Shown here piece after piece: positions 19,712-28,293 of a stretch of DNA of 64,000 nt. The stretch covers positions 124,001 through 188,000 of the forward strand of contig NZ_CABPSJ010000004.1 in assembly GCF_902459745.1 (NCBI RefSeq). The letters run 5' to 3'. Origin of the DNA: Pandoraea communis. Lineage in GTDB: Bacteria; Pseudomonadota; Gammaproteobacteria; Burkholderiales; Burkholderiaceae. Positions within the stretch are counted from its first letter, which is position 1. Every line of letters starts with the position of its first letter. Made by a program: the position numbers and the translations under genes. A model generated the notes under the pieces. It had not been told where the DNA came from, searched no databases, and saw only the letters and a program-made list of their open reading frames with translations.

Positions 19712-20523
19712 CGAAGGCCGCCTCGCGGGGTAACGGCTGCACCCGGTGCAGGTGCGCCACCGTAGGCGGGGAGGCTGGAGGATGCCGATGCCGTGCCCGC
19801 CACGCGGGCGGTGTAGCCCCCGGCGCCCCACAGGCCCGTCTGCGTACCGCCGCCGGCGATGTCGGCAGACGGCAGTCCGCCATGCAGACACTGCGCCGGC
19901 GTGCCCGAGGCCACCAGGCGGCCGGCCATCACGGCGACATGCGAGAAGCGTTCGAGCACAAGCGGCAAGTCGTGAAGCACCGTGACCACGGTGCGCCCCT
20001 CGTTGCGCCATTGGTCCAGCAACGCGAGTAACAGTTCCGCCGACGGGACATCGATTCCCGTGAGCGGTTCATCCAGCAAAACAATGGGCGCGTCTTCCAC
20101 GATCAGCCGCGCAAAGCGGGCGCGCTGCCATTGGCCGCCCGACAAGACTTCGAGAGGCTGAGCGCGTTTGTCTGCAAGGCCGACGCGGGCGAGGGCGTCG
20201 TGAGCCCAGTCGAATTCGCCGCGTCCGAGGCGGCGTGCGTCTCCCGTGCGCCGCCACGTGCCGGTCAACACATATTCCTCGACGCACATGGGGAACCGGT
20301 GATCGGTTTCGGGCCGTTGCGAAAGATAGGCCACCGGCCCGTCGCAAACGATCTTGCCCTTCGACGCCTTCTGCAAGCCCGCGAGCGCACGCAGCAGGGT
20401 GGTCTTGCCGCCGCCGTTGGGGCCAACGACCGCGGAGAGTACGCCGGGGGCGAACGTGGCGCTGACATCCTCCAGTGCCGTGTTCGGCCCGAAGTGAACC
20501 GAGAGGTCATGGCAGCCGATCAT
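19708..20523 (-). CDS. Zinc/manganese ABC transporter ATPase (ZnuC family)
   Basis: A 271-residue ATPase with Walker [10 protein letters not shown], signature LSGGQWQR and Walker B IVLLDEP. The last 50 residues are a Gly/Ala/Ser-rich tail absent from most relatives. AGGAG lies 8 nt before the ATG at 20523, which overlaps the stop of the small upstream frame (ATGA). It starts the transport part of the operon preceded by a Zur-like palindrome. Confidence 0.9.
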   Translation of the reverse strand: MIGCHDLSVHFGPNTALEDVSATFAPGVLSAVVGPNGGGKTTLLRALAGLQKASKGKIVCDGPVAYLSQRPETDHRFPMCVEEYVLTGTWRRTGDARRLGRGEFDWAHDALARVGLADKRAQPLEVLSGGQWQRARFARLIVEDAPIVLLDEPLTGIDVPSAELLLALLDQWRNEGRTVVTVLHDLPLVLERFSHVAVMAGRLVASGTPAQCLHGGLPSADIAGGGTQTGLWGAGGYTARVAGTASASSSLPAYGGAPAPGAAVTPRGGLR

Positions 20524-20642
20524 GACGCGACTCCTCGCAACGCCCAGAAAACGAGCGCCCAGAGCGGCACGAGCACGAACAGTGTCAGTGCCGTTCGTTC
20601 CCAGCCAGCGAGACGGTAGAGCCAAACGGAAAAACGGATCAT
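20520..20642 (-). CDS. Possible 40-residue single-span membrane protein at the head of the metal importer operon
   Basis: The frame encodes a 40-residue peptide with one strong hydrophobic segment (LTLFVLVPLWALVFWALRGV) after a basic, Trp/Arg-containing N-terminus. Its TGA overlaps the ATPase ATG (ATGA), the same coupling used elsewhere in this operon, and it lies between the Zur-like palindrome and znuC. Against it: there is no clear ribosome site before the ATG at 20642. I do not recognise a family. It could be a small transporter accessory protein or just a leader frame. Confidence 0.4.
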   Translation of the reverse strand: MIRFSVWLYRLAGWERTALTLFVLVPLWALVFWALRGVAS

Positions 20643-20687
20643 GGGTGAGACGGGCGATGCCCAGACACAGATTGCAACTGTGTAATA

Positions 20688-20706
20688 AATGCAACAAGGT
20701 TGCATT
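20688..20706. promoter_or_regulatory. Zur/Fur-like operator palindrome upstream of the metal importer
   Basis: AATGCAAC-AAG-GTTGCATT is a perfect inverted repeat with 8-bp arms. Further TGCAA/TTGCAT half-sites flank it (20671-20676 and 20708-20713). It lies in the AT-rich promoter region about 165 bp before the ATPase. Zur and other Fur-family repressors use AT-rich palindromes of this size at zinc-importer promoters. Assignment to Zur is inferred from position and form. Confidence 0.55.
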
Positions 20707-21666
20707 ATTGCATGAATTGACCCATGGCGCCGCTGGCATCGAGCGAGCGCGCCGGGCGGGGCAGAGCGTGTGTGAAACTTGCCGGGACACAACGCGTTAC
20801 ATATCAAGGCAACACATTTTGGCGAACCGGCGTAACATGGGTTCACGCCTGATCGACTGGCACGCTGTTCGCTTCATTCCAGAGATCGGCAATATGCAAG
20901 GCATCGATGAGACGGTGGCATGGTGCAGCGCGGTGACCCGAGTCAGCGTATCTGGAGAGGGGACCGGGAGGCGCCACCGGCAGCCGTCTCTGCCGAGGAG
21001 GTTCGCCCGTTCAGATAACCGGCCGTCTTCGACTTTCCGCCCGCGACACCCCGCGCCGACGCGTGATGATCGCACGACCTTCGCGACTTCGCGCAGTCGC
21101 GTCGCCTCGACAGGAAAGCACGCCGTCACGCGCCCACGTCTTCGCATTCGTCGACGTCGTCGGGCAGCCCACTTTTTTTCCGCAAACATTGATTGAACGT
21201 TGGGTAAAAGTGCTACCTGATAGGTAGGATTCCTTAATTAATTTTCGGCGCCTCGAAGCCCCTCGGAATGCAGACAAACCCGAGTGCGCAATGCGTGCGA
21301 GAGGGCAGGGAAAGCCGCTCGAATTCTGGTGTATTTTGATCTGCGTGCGCAGTGCGTAGATGAGGCGAAAACCCTTGTGGAATGCGGGTTGTCGGCAATG
21401 CTTAGCGATGCGGAAAATATCTAGCGACAGTTTTTTTGTTTGTGCATATGATGAGTTAACGGTTGCAATTTTCAGTGACAAGTTTAAAGTCAACCTAAAC
21501 CGATTTTGAGTCGTTCATGTAAGGGAGGGGACAGTGCGAAAGGTTTCGCGAAAGTCGCTCCGGCATGCAGTGAGCCAGGTCGAAACCATTGCGCAGTCAT
21601 CCGGGTCTTAGGCAACAGAGCGGACATCGTTTTGCGATGTTTTCCGATGAAGCGGGGGTGAGGCAT
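20707..21666. other. 960-bp intergenic region upstream of prkA, no gene called
   Basis: No convincing coding frame. The part nearest the zinc operon is GC-rich. From about 21180 it is AT-richer and holds the inverted repeat CTACCT-GAT-AGGTAG (21213-21227). A small hairpin ACATCG/CGATGT (21624-21640) followed by a short T-run lies just before the prkA ribosome site. It probably contains the prkA promoter and a leader of uncertain length. I could not place a sigma-54 or sigma-70 promoter with confidence. Confidence 0.5.
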
Positions 21667-23589
21667 ATGGATATTTTCAGCCACTACACGACACGTTTCG
21701 AAGCACGCAAGGAAGAGGAATACAGCATCCAGGAGTATCTGGAGATCTGTAAGAAGGACTCGACAGCGTATGCGACGGCAGCCGAGCGTATGCTGAGCGC
21801 CATCGGTGAGCCCGAGCTTATCGACACGCACCACGACCCGCGGCTCTCGCGGTTGTTCTCGAACAAGATCATCAAGATCTATCCTGCCTTCCGTGAGTTC
21901 TACGGCATGGAAGACACGATCGAGCAAATCGTCTCGTTCTTCAAACACGCCGCGCAAGGGCTCGAAGAGCGCAAACAGATCCTGTACCTGCTTGGGCCCC
22001 CGGGCGGCGGCAAGTCGTCGCTGGCCGAGAAACTGAAGGCATTGATGGAGGACGTGCCCATCTATTGCCTGAAGGGATCGCCAGTGCACGAGTCGCCTCT
22101 GGGCCTGTTCTCGCCCGAGGAAGACGGCAAGATTCTGGAAGAGGACTTCGGCATTCCGCTGCGGTATCTGAATACGATTCCGTCGCCGTGGGCCACCAAG
22201 CGTCTGAACGAATTCAACGGCGACATCACCAAGTTCCGCGTGGTGAAGGTGCGTCCGTCGGTGCTGCAACAGATCGCGATTGCGAAGACCGAGCCGGGGG
22301 ACGAGAACAATCAGGACATCTCGTCGCTCGTCGGCAAGGTCGACATCCGCAAGCTTGAGGAGTATCCGCAGGACGACCCGGACGCCTACTCGTATTCCGG
22401 CGGTCTGTGCCTGGCCAACCGTGGCCTGCTCGAATTCGTCGAAATGTTCAAGGCGCCGATCAAGGTGCTCCACCCGTTGCTGACCGCCACCCAGGAGGGC
22501 AATTACAAGGGCACGGAAGGGTTTGGTGCGATTCCGTTCGACGGTATCGTGCTCGCTCACTCGAACGAGGCCGAATGGCAGAGCTTCAAGGGCAACCGTA
22601 ATAACGAGGCTTTCCTCGATCGTATCTACATCGTGAAGGTGCCGTACTGCCTGCGCGTGACCGACGAGGTGAAGATCTACGAGAAGCTCGTGAAGAACAG
22701 CTCGCTCGCCAACGCGCCGCGCGCGCCGAACGTGCTCAAGATGCTCGCCCAGTTCGCGGTGCTCACGCGTTTGAAAGAGCCCGAGAACTCCAACATCTTC
22801 TCCAAGGTTCGTGTCTACGACGGTGAAAACCTCAAGGATATCGATCCGAAGGCCAAGTCGTATCAGGAATATCGCGACTACGCCGGTGTCGATGAGGGGA
22901 TGACGGGCATGTCCACGCGCTTCGCCTTCAAGGTGCTGTCGAAAGTCTTCAATTTCGACAATACCGAAGTGGCGGCCAACCCGGTGCACATGCTGTACGT
23001 GCTCGAGCAACAGATCGAGCGCGAGCAGTACCCCGGCGAAGTCGAAAAGCGCTATCTCGCCTATATCAAGGAGTATCTGACCGCGCCGTTTGTCGAATTC
23101 ATCGGCAAGGAGATTCAGACCGCCTATCTCGAGTCGTACTCGGAGTACGGCCAGAACATCTTCGACCGCTACGTGAATTTCGCAGATCTCTGGATTCAGG
23201 ATCAGGAGTATCGCGATCCGAATACCGGTGAGATTCTCGATCGTAACGCGCTCAACGACGAACTGGAGAAGGTCGAGAAGCCGGCCGGGATCACCAATCC
23301 GAAGGACTTCCGCAACGAAATCGTCAACTTCGTCCTGCGCGCACGCGCGAACAACGCGGGCAAGAATCCGCTCTGGACGAGTTACGAGAAGCTGCGGGCG
23401 GTCATCGAGAAGCGCATGTTCTCGACCACCGAGGATTTGCTGCCGGTGATCTCGTTCAACGCGAAATCGTCCAAAGAGGATCAGGAAAAGCACGCCAACT
23501 TTGTCAACCGAATGGTGGAAAAAGGCTATACCCCGAAGCAGGTTCGCCTGCTCGTGGAATGGTATCTGCGCGTGCGCAAATCCTCGTAA
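21667..23589 (+). CDS. prkA: PrkA-family serine protein kinase (YeaG)
   Basis: A 640-residue cytoplasmic protein with an N-terminal AAA+ ATPase (Walker A GPPGGGKSS at residues 110-118) and the PrkA C-terminal kinase-like domain. The N-terminus MDIFSHY with AAERMLSAIGEPE and RLSRLFSN closely follows E. coli YeaG. This places the start at 21667, with a GGGGTGAGG ribosome site, rather than an in-frame ATG 78 nt upstream. It is the first gene of the prkA-yeaH-spoVR set, linked in other bacteria to stationary phase, nitrogen starvation and stress adaptation. Confidence 0.95.
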   Translation: MDIFSHYTTRFEARKEEEYSIQEYLEICKKDSTAYATAAERMLSAIGEPELIDTHHDPRLSRLFSNKIIKIYPAFREFYGMEDTIEQIVSFFKHAAQGLEERKQILYLLGPPGGGKSSLAEKLKALMEDVPIYCLKGSPVHESPLGLFSPEEDGKILEEDFGIPLRYLNTIPSPWATKRLNEFNGDITKFRVVKVRPSVLQQIAIAKTEPGDENNQDISSLVGKVDIRKLEEYPQDDPDAYSYSGGLCLANRGLLEFVEMFKAPIKVLHPLLTATQEGNYKGTEGFGAIPFDGIVLAHSNEAEWQSFKGNRNNEAFLDRIYIVKVPYCLRVTDEVKIYEKLVKNSSLANAPRAPNVLKMLAQFAVLTRLKEPENSNIFSKVRVYDGENLKDIDPKAKSYQEYRDYAGVDEGMTGMSTRFAFKVLSKVFNFDNTEVAANPVHMLYVLEQQIEREQYPGEVEKRYLAYIKEYLTAPFVEFIGKEIQTAYLESYSEYGQNIFDRYVNFADLWIQDQEYRDPNTGEILDRNALNDELEKVEKPAGITNPKDFRNEIVNFVLRARANNAGKNPLWTSYEKLRAVIEKRMFSTTEDLLPVISFNAKSSKEDQEKHANFVNRMVEKGYTPKQVRLLVEWYLRVRKSS

Positions 23590-23604
23590 ATCATCGGGGC
23601 CACT

Positions 23605-24867
23605 ATGTCAGCAATCATCGACAGACGGCAAAACGGCAAGAACAAAAGCGCCATCAACCAGCAGCGTTTCATCAAACGCTACCGCGATCAGATCCGTCGC
23701 GCGGTGGCGAAGGCGGTGGGCGGGCGCAAGATTACCGATATCGATGGCAGCGGACAGGTCTCGATCCCGGTCAAGGACATTTCGGAACCGTTGTTCCACC
23801 ACGGGCCCGGCGGGCGGCGGGAGATGGTGCATCCCGGCAATCGCGAGTTCGTGGTGGGCGACAACTTCGAGCGTCCGCAGTCGGGGGCGGGGGGCGGCGG
23901 AGGCCGCGCCAGCGACTCGGGAGAGGGTGAGGACGACTTCGTTTTCAACCTCTCGCGCGAGGAGTTCCTGAAATTCTTCTTCGAGGATATGGCCCTGCCG
24001 GATCTCGCCAAGCGGCGTCTCGCGCAGATTCCGGAGTTCCGCAAGGTCCGTGCAGGCTATTCGATCGACGGCACGCCGTCGAACCTGAACGTCATTCGTA
24101 CGATGCGCAGCTCGCTTGGGCGCCGCATCGCACTCACGGCACCCTATCGCAAGCAGTTGCGCGAGCTGGAAGCCGAATACGCGGACATCGTCTCGCGCGA
24201 AGGCGATACGTCGCCGCGCGCGTTGGCGCTGGCGCACGAGATCACGCATCTGCGTACCCGTGTCGAAGCGATTCCGTACATCGAGAAGCTCGATCTGCGC
24301 TACTCGAACCGGGTCATGCAGCCGCGTCCGCAGGCGCAGGCCGTCATGTTCTGCCTGATGGACGTTTCCGGTTCGATGGATCAGAGCCGCAAGGATCTCG
24401 CCAAGCGCTTCTTCATGCTGCTCTATCTGTTCCTGCGGCATAACTATGAGCGCATCGATCTGGTGCTGATCCGTCACCACACCACGGCGAAAGAGGTCAA
24501 CGAAGACGACTTCTTCTACGCGCGCGAATCGGGTGGCACGGTGGTCTCGAGCGCACTCAAGCTGATGGCGGAAATCATCGCGGATCGTTACTCGCCGAGC
24601 GACTGGAATATCTACGGGGCGCAGGTGTCCGACGGCGATAACTGGGACGGGGATTCGCCGATCTGCCGCGACATCCTGAATCAGACGATCATGCCGGCCG
24701 TGCAGTACTTCGCGTATGTGGAGGTAGCCAGCGCCGAGCCACAGAACCTGTGGAACGAATACCTGTCGGTCAAGCAGCAGCATCCGAATTTCGCGATGCA
24801 ACGCATCATGGAAGCCGCCGAGATCTATCCGGTGCTGCACGACCTGTTCAAGAAGAAGGCGGCCTGA
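23605..24867 (+). CDS. yeaH: YeaH/UPF0229 family VWA-domain protein (DUF444)
   Basis: A 420-residue cytoplasmic protein, 15 nt after prkA. The conserved N-terminus (IIDRRQNGKNKSAINQQRFI) is followed by a Gly-rich flexible stretch near residues 94-110. A von Willebrand type A domain has the MIDAS motif DVSGSMD near residues 253-259. It is always found with PrkA and SpoVR; MoxR-like AAA plus VWA pairing suggests a complex with PrkA. Its molecular function is not established. Confidence 0.94.
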   Translation: MSAIIDRRQNGKNKSAINQQRFIKRYRDQIRRAVAKAVGGRKITDIDGSGQVSIPVKDISEPLFHHGPGGRREMVHPGNREFVVGDNFERPQSGAGGGGGRASDSGEGEDDFVFNLSREEFLKFFFEDMALPDLAKRRLAQIPEFRKVRAGYSIDGTPSNLNVIRTMRSSLGRRIALTAPYRKQLRELEAEYADIVSREGDTSPRALALAHEITHLRTRVEAIPYIEKLDLRYSNRVMQPRPQAQAVMFCLMDVSGSMDQSRKDLAKRFFMLLYLFLRHNYERIDLVLIRHHTTAKEVNEDDFFYARESGGTVVSSALKLMAEIIADRYSPSDWNIYGAQVSDGDNWDGDSPICRDILNQTIMPAVQYFAYVEVASAEPQNLWNEYLSVKQQHPNFAMQRIMEAAEIYPVLHDLFKKKAA

Positions 24868-24913
24868 AAACGGTCCCGCGTCGATACCCCAACGAGGGCA
24901 ACGAGGACGCATC

Positions 24914-26458
24914 ATGGCGTATATATCCACCGGATCGGAATGGACGTTTGAACTGATTCAACGTTATGAGCACGAGATCGCGCGCATCGCGGCCGACTTC
25001 AAGCTCGACACGTATCCGAATCAGATCGAGATCATCACCGCCGAGCAGATGCTTGACGCCTACGCAACCGTGGGCCTGCCCATCGGCTACCACCACTGGT
25101 CGTATGGCAAGCACTTTCTGTCGTCCGAGCGCGGTTACAAGCGGGGACAGATGGGCCTCGCGTATGAGATCGTCATCAATTCGAACCCCTGCATCGCGTA
25201 TCTGATGGAGGAGAACAGCATGACCATGCAGGCGCTGACCATCGCGCACGCCAGCTACGGTCATAACTCGTTCTTCAAGGGCAATTACCTCTTCCGCACG
25301 TGGACCAGCGCCGACGCCATCGTCGACTACCTGCTGTTCGCGCGCAATTACATTACCGAATGCGAACAGCGGTACGGTGAGCAGTCGGTCGAGTTGCTGC
25401 TCGACTCTTGCCACGCACTGATGAACTACGGTGTGGACCGGTACAAGCGGCCGAAGCGGCTGTCGCTTGCGCAAGAGCAGGCGCGTCAGAAAGAGCGGGA
25501 GAACTACCTGCAATTGCAGATCAACGATCTGTGGCGCACGTTGCCGCACCGCGCCTTGCACGATGACGACGAGGACGACGGGCTCGACCCCGGTGAGTCG
25601 GAAGACCCGCGTTTCCCCGGCGAGCCGCAGGAGAACCTGCTGTACTTCTTCGAGAAGAACGCGCCCAAGCTAGCCCCTTGGCAGCGCGAGATCGTGCGCA
25701 TCGTGCGCAAGCTCGCGCAGTACTTCTATCCGCAGCGTCAGACCAAGGTGATGAACGAGGGCTGGGCGACGTTCTGGCACTACACGATCTTGCAGCAGCT
25801 CTACAAGGAGAAGCTCGTCAACGACTCGTTCATGATGGAGTTCCTGCACGCACACACGAACGTGGTGTATCAGCCGTCGTTCGACAGTCCGTATTACAGC
25901 GGTCTGAACCCGTATGCGCTGGGCTTTGCGATGTTCCAGGATATTCGCCGCATGTGCGAGACGCCGACCGACGAAGACCGCGAGTGGGCCCCCGACATCG
26001 CGGGCACCGACTGGCTCACGACGCTCGACTTCGCCATGCGCAACTTCAAGGACGAGAGCTTCATCCAGCAATTCCTCTCGCCGAAGGTGATTCGCGATCT
26101 GAAGTTGTTCTCCGTGCTCGATGACGACCGCGACAGCCGTCTGCGCGTGACCGCCATCCACAACGACACCGGCTATCGCGAAATCCGCGAGATGCTCGCG
26201 CAACAGTACAACCTTAGTCAGCTAGAGCCGAACATTCAGGTCTCGCATGTGGATCTGCACGGCGATCGCTCGCTCACACTGCGGCACGTGCAAAGCGATC
26301 GCAAGCCGCTGGACGAGGGCTTCGAGGAGGTGCTCAAGCACGTAGCGCGGCTGTGGGGTTTCACGGTGCGGCTGGAGACGGTGTTCGAAGATGGGCGCAG
26401 CGAGATGACGCATGAGACCAAGGTCGAGAAGCGGCGGCGCTATGCGTTGAGCGCGTGA
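24914..26458 (+). CDS. SpoVR family protein (YcgB)
   Basis: A 514-residue protein of the SpoVR/YcgB family, the third member of the PrkA-YeaH-SpoVR module, 46 nt after yeaH. Conserved features are SEWTFELIQRYEHEI at the start, KGNYLFRTWTSADAIVDYLLFAR in the centre, and the MNEGWATFWHY block with possible metal-binding His/Glu residues. In Bacillus the founding member affects the spore cortex; in non-sporulating proteobacteria the role is a general stress function not yet understood. Its stop overlaps the start of the following VOC gene. Confidence 0.94.
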   Translation: MAYISTGSEWTFELIQRYEHEIARIAADFKLDTYPNQIEIITAEQMLDAYATVGLPIGYHHWSYGKHFLSSERGYKRGQMGLAYEIVINSNPCIAYLMEENSMTMQALTIAHASYGHNSFFKGNYLFRTWTSADAIVDYLLFARNYITECEQRYGEQSVELLLDSCHALMNYGVDRYKRPKRLSLAQEQARQKERENYLQLQINDLWRTLPHRALHDDDEDDGLDPGESEDPRFPGEPQENLLYFFEKNAPKLAPWQREIVRIVRKLAQYFYPQRQTKVMNEGWATFWHYTILQQLYKEKLVNDSFMMEFLHAHTNVVYQPSFDSPYYSGLNPYALGFAMFQDIRRMCETPTDEDREWAPDIAGTDWLTTLDFAMRNFKDESFIQQFLSPKVIRDLKLFSVLDDDRDSRLRVTAIHNDTGYREIREMLAQQYNLSQLEPNIQVSHVDLHGDRSLTLRHVQSDRKPLDEGFEEVLKHVARLWGFTVRLETVFEDGRSEMTHETKVEKRRRYALSA

Positions 26459-26877
26459 TGAAGATTCCGTTCGTCGCGCTCGATCACGTGGTGCTGCGCA
26501 CCAATGACATCGCCCGGCTTCAGCATTTCTACATGGATATTCTCGGCTGCACGCTGGAGAGGGTGCAGGCCGATCTCGGGCTGGTGCAGTTGCGCGCGGG
26601 CGATGCGCTGATCGATCTGGTCGACGTCGCGGGCGAGATCGGCCGCCATGGCGGTGTTGCGCCCAGTCCGGAAGGACACAATCTCGATCACTTCTGTCTG
26701 CGCGTCGAGCCGTTTGACGATGAGGCCATTCGACAGGGGCTGGCCTCGCATGGCGTAACGCTGGGCGAGGTGGTGCAACGCTACGGTGCCCACGGCGAGG
26801 GACCGTCGTGCTATCTCGTCGACCCGGACGGCAATACCGTCGAACTCAAAGGCCCACCGTCCCGCCCGAACCGCTGA
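26458..26877 (+). CDS. VOC (glyoxalase/dioxygenase fold) family protein
   Basis: A 139-residue single VOC domain: LDHVVLRTNDIARLQHFY at the start, a metal-ligand His in the DHFCLRVEPFDD segment, and PDGNTVELKGP at the end. That is the layout of YaeR/virulence-like VOC proteins. The ATG at 26458 shares one base with the spoVR stop (TGATG), so it is coupled to the stress module. A GTG one codon earlier is an alternative start. It may act on a toxic small molecule; no substrate is implied by sequence. Confidence 0.85.
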   Translation: MKIPFVALDHVVLRTNDIARLQHFYMDILGCTLERVQADLGLVQLRAGDALIDLVDVAGEIGRHGGVAPSPEGHNLDHFCLRVEPFDDEAIRQGLASHGVTLGEVVQRYGAHGEGPSCYLVDPDGNTVELKGPPSRPNR

Positions 26878-26925
26878 GCGCCCGCACCTGCCTGCCTCCC
26901 CTCGCCGCGCTGCGTCAGTGCGTGC

Positions 26926-28293
26926 TCAGGCTGCCATCTGTCCCAGCACGCTTTGATCCCGCCCCTTATGCTTGGCCTGATAAAGCGCCTTGTCCGCGCG
27001 CTCGAGCATCGCACTGATGACGAGCGGCTCTCCCGGCAACCATGACGCAATGCCTACGCTGATCGTGATCGCTTCGCCTTCCTCGCGCGCGGTCTGCGGT
27101 AGCAGTTCCGTGCTGGCGTGTTTGACCGATTCGCGAATTCGGTCGGCTATGCGAAGCGCGGCGTGTTCGTCGATCTCCGGCAGCACCACGGCAAATTCCT
27201 CTCCGCCCAGACGAACGGCAAAATCGCTCGGCAGACGGATGCAATGCTGAATCGTGTTGGCGATGCGCTGGAGCACGGCGTCGCCGAAAGGATGTCCGTA
27301 GCGGTCGTTCACCTGCTTGAAGAAATCAATGTCGATGAGCAGCACCGACAGCGGAATCGCCTGCTGCTGAACGCGCTCGACGACGAGGCGAATGCGGTTG
27401 TCGAAGTAACGCCGGTTGTAGATATGGGTAAGCGGGTCGATGAAGACTTTCTCGACCAGATCGGTGTTCGTGAGTGCGAGCGACTGATACTGCCGGGTGA
27501 TTTCCCAGACGAGCGCGAGTGTTGCGACACCCGGCGACGCCAACGCAAGAAGACGTGCGGCGTACCACTGGTAAGAGGCTTCGCTGGGGGCAGTCAGGCA
27601 GAGCAGCAATTGGCACAGCGAGATGGTGACGACCACCCACACGAGCAGGAACAGCTTGTGCGTCAGCCGGGTGACTGCCGCAACTCGCCACCACAGCGCG
27701 ACGTAGGCGACGAAAAGCGCGCCGAGAGCGAGGGTCTCGATGCTCATGCCGCCGGCCAGATGCGGCGTAACGAGCGTGTGTCCGGCACCGACCAGCGCAA
27801 GCGATACCGTCACCCAGACGATGAGCACGACGGCACCGTAGCGCGCCGCTTCCGAATAGCCGGGACGTATGTGCGGATCGGTACGCGTGAGCGAGTAACT
27901 GCGCACGCTCAGCATCACGTACACGGCGAAGCTGGTTTCGGCGACGAGCCAGAGCCAGAAGGGGGCGCGCGTGACGTGAGAGGTGATGCCGGCAAGCTGA
28001 TTCGCAAGCAACACGCCTTCGGTGAACATGAAGAGTCCGCGCAGCAGGAATGCGCATCCGAATTGCGCGAAGTACCGTTTGCCGTTGTAGAGATACTGCA
28101 CGCCGAGCAGGCAGGCCGTCGACAGATTGAGAATGCCGCCGGCCGAGACGAGGAAGAACGTCAGTAACGGATTCACCGCGCCTTCGAGCGCGCGTGCGAG
28201 AAATCCCGCGAGGGTGAGCGCGGCGCACGCCACCAAGATCGTGGTCGCGGCAACGCGATTGCCCTGTTCGGTACGGCTGATGGTACTTTTCAT
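26926..28293 (-). CDS. Membrane-bound GGDEF diguanylate cyclase
   Basis: A 455-residue protein. The N-terminal half has about seven hydrophobic segments (MASE4-like sensor, not certain), followed by a GGDEF domain from about residue 285 (DPLTHIYNRRYFDNR). The active-site loop is GGEEF at residues 363-367, compatible with c-di-GMP synthesis. The inhibitory RxxD site expected five residues earlier reads LPSD, so product inhibition is probably absent. It stands alone, convergent with the VOC gene. Confidence 0.92.
   Translation of the reverse strand: MKSTISRTEQGNRVAATTILVACAALTLAGFLARALEGAVNPLLTFFLVSAGGILNLSTACLLGVQYLYNGKRYFAQFGCAFLLRGLFMFTEGVLLANQLAGITSHVTRAPFWLWLVAETSFAVYVMLSVRSYSLTRTDPHIRPGYSEAARYGAVVLIVWVTVSLALVGAGHTLVTPHLAGGMSIETLALGALFVAYVALWWRVAAVTRLTHKLFLLVWVVVTISLCQLLLCLTAPSEASYQWYAARLLALASPGVATLALVWEITRQYQSLALTNTDLVEKVFIDPLTHIYNRRYFDNRIRLVVERVQQQAIPLSVLLIDIDFFKQVNDRYGHPFGDAVLQRIANTIQHCIRLPSDFAVRLGGEEFAVVLPEIDEHAALRIADRIRESVKHASTELLPQTAREEGEAITISVGIASWLPGEPLVISAMLERADKALYQAKHKGRDQSVLGQMAA

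Noticed and set aside
21490-23493. 667-codon open frame antisense to prkA
   Set aside because: The plus strand encodes a highly conserved PrkA. The antisense frame is open because of GC-rich codon bias and resembles no family.
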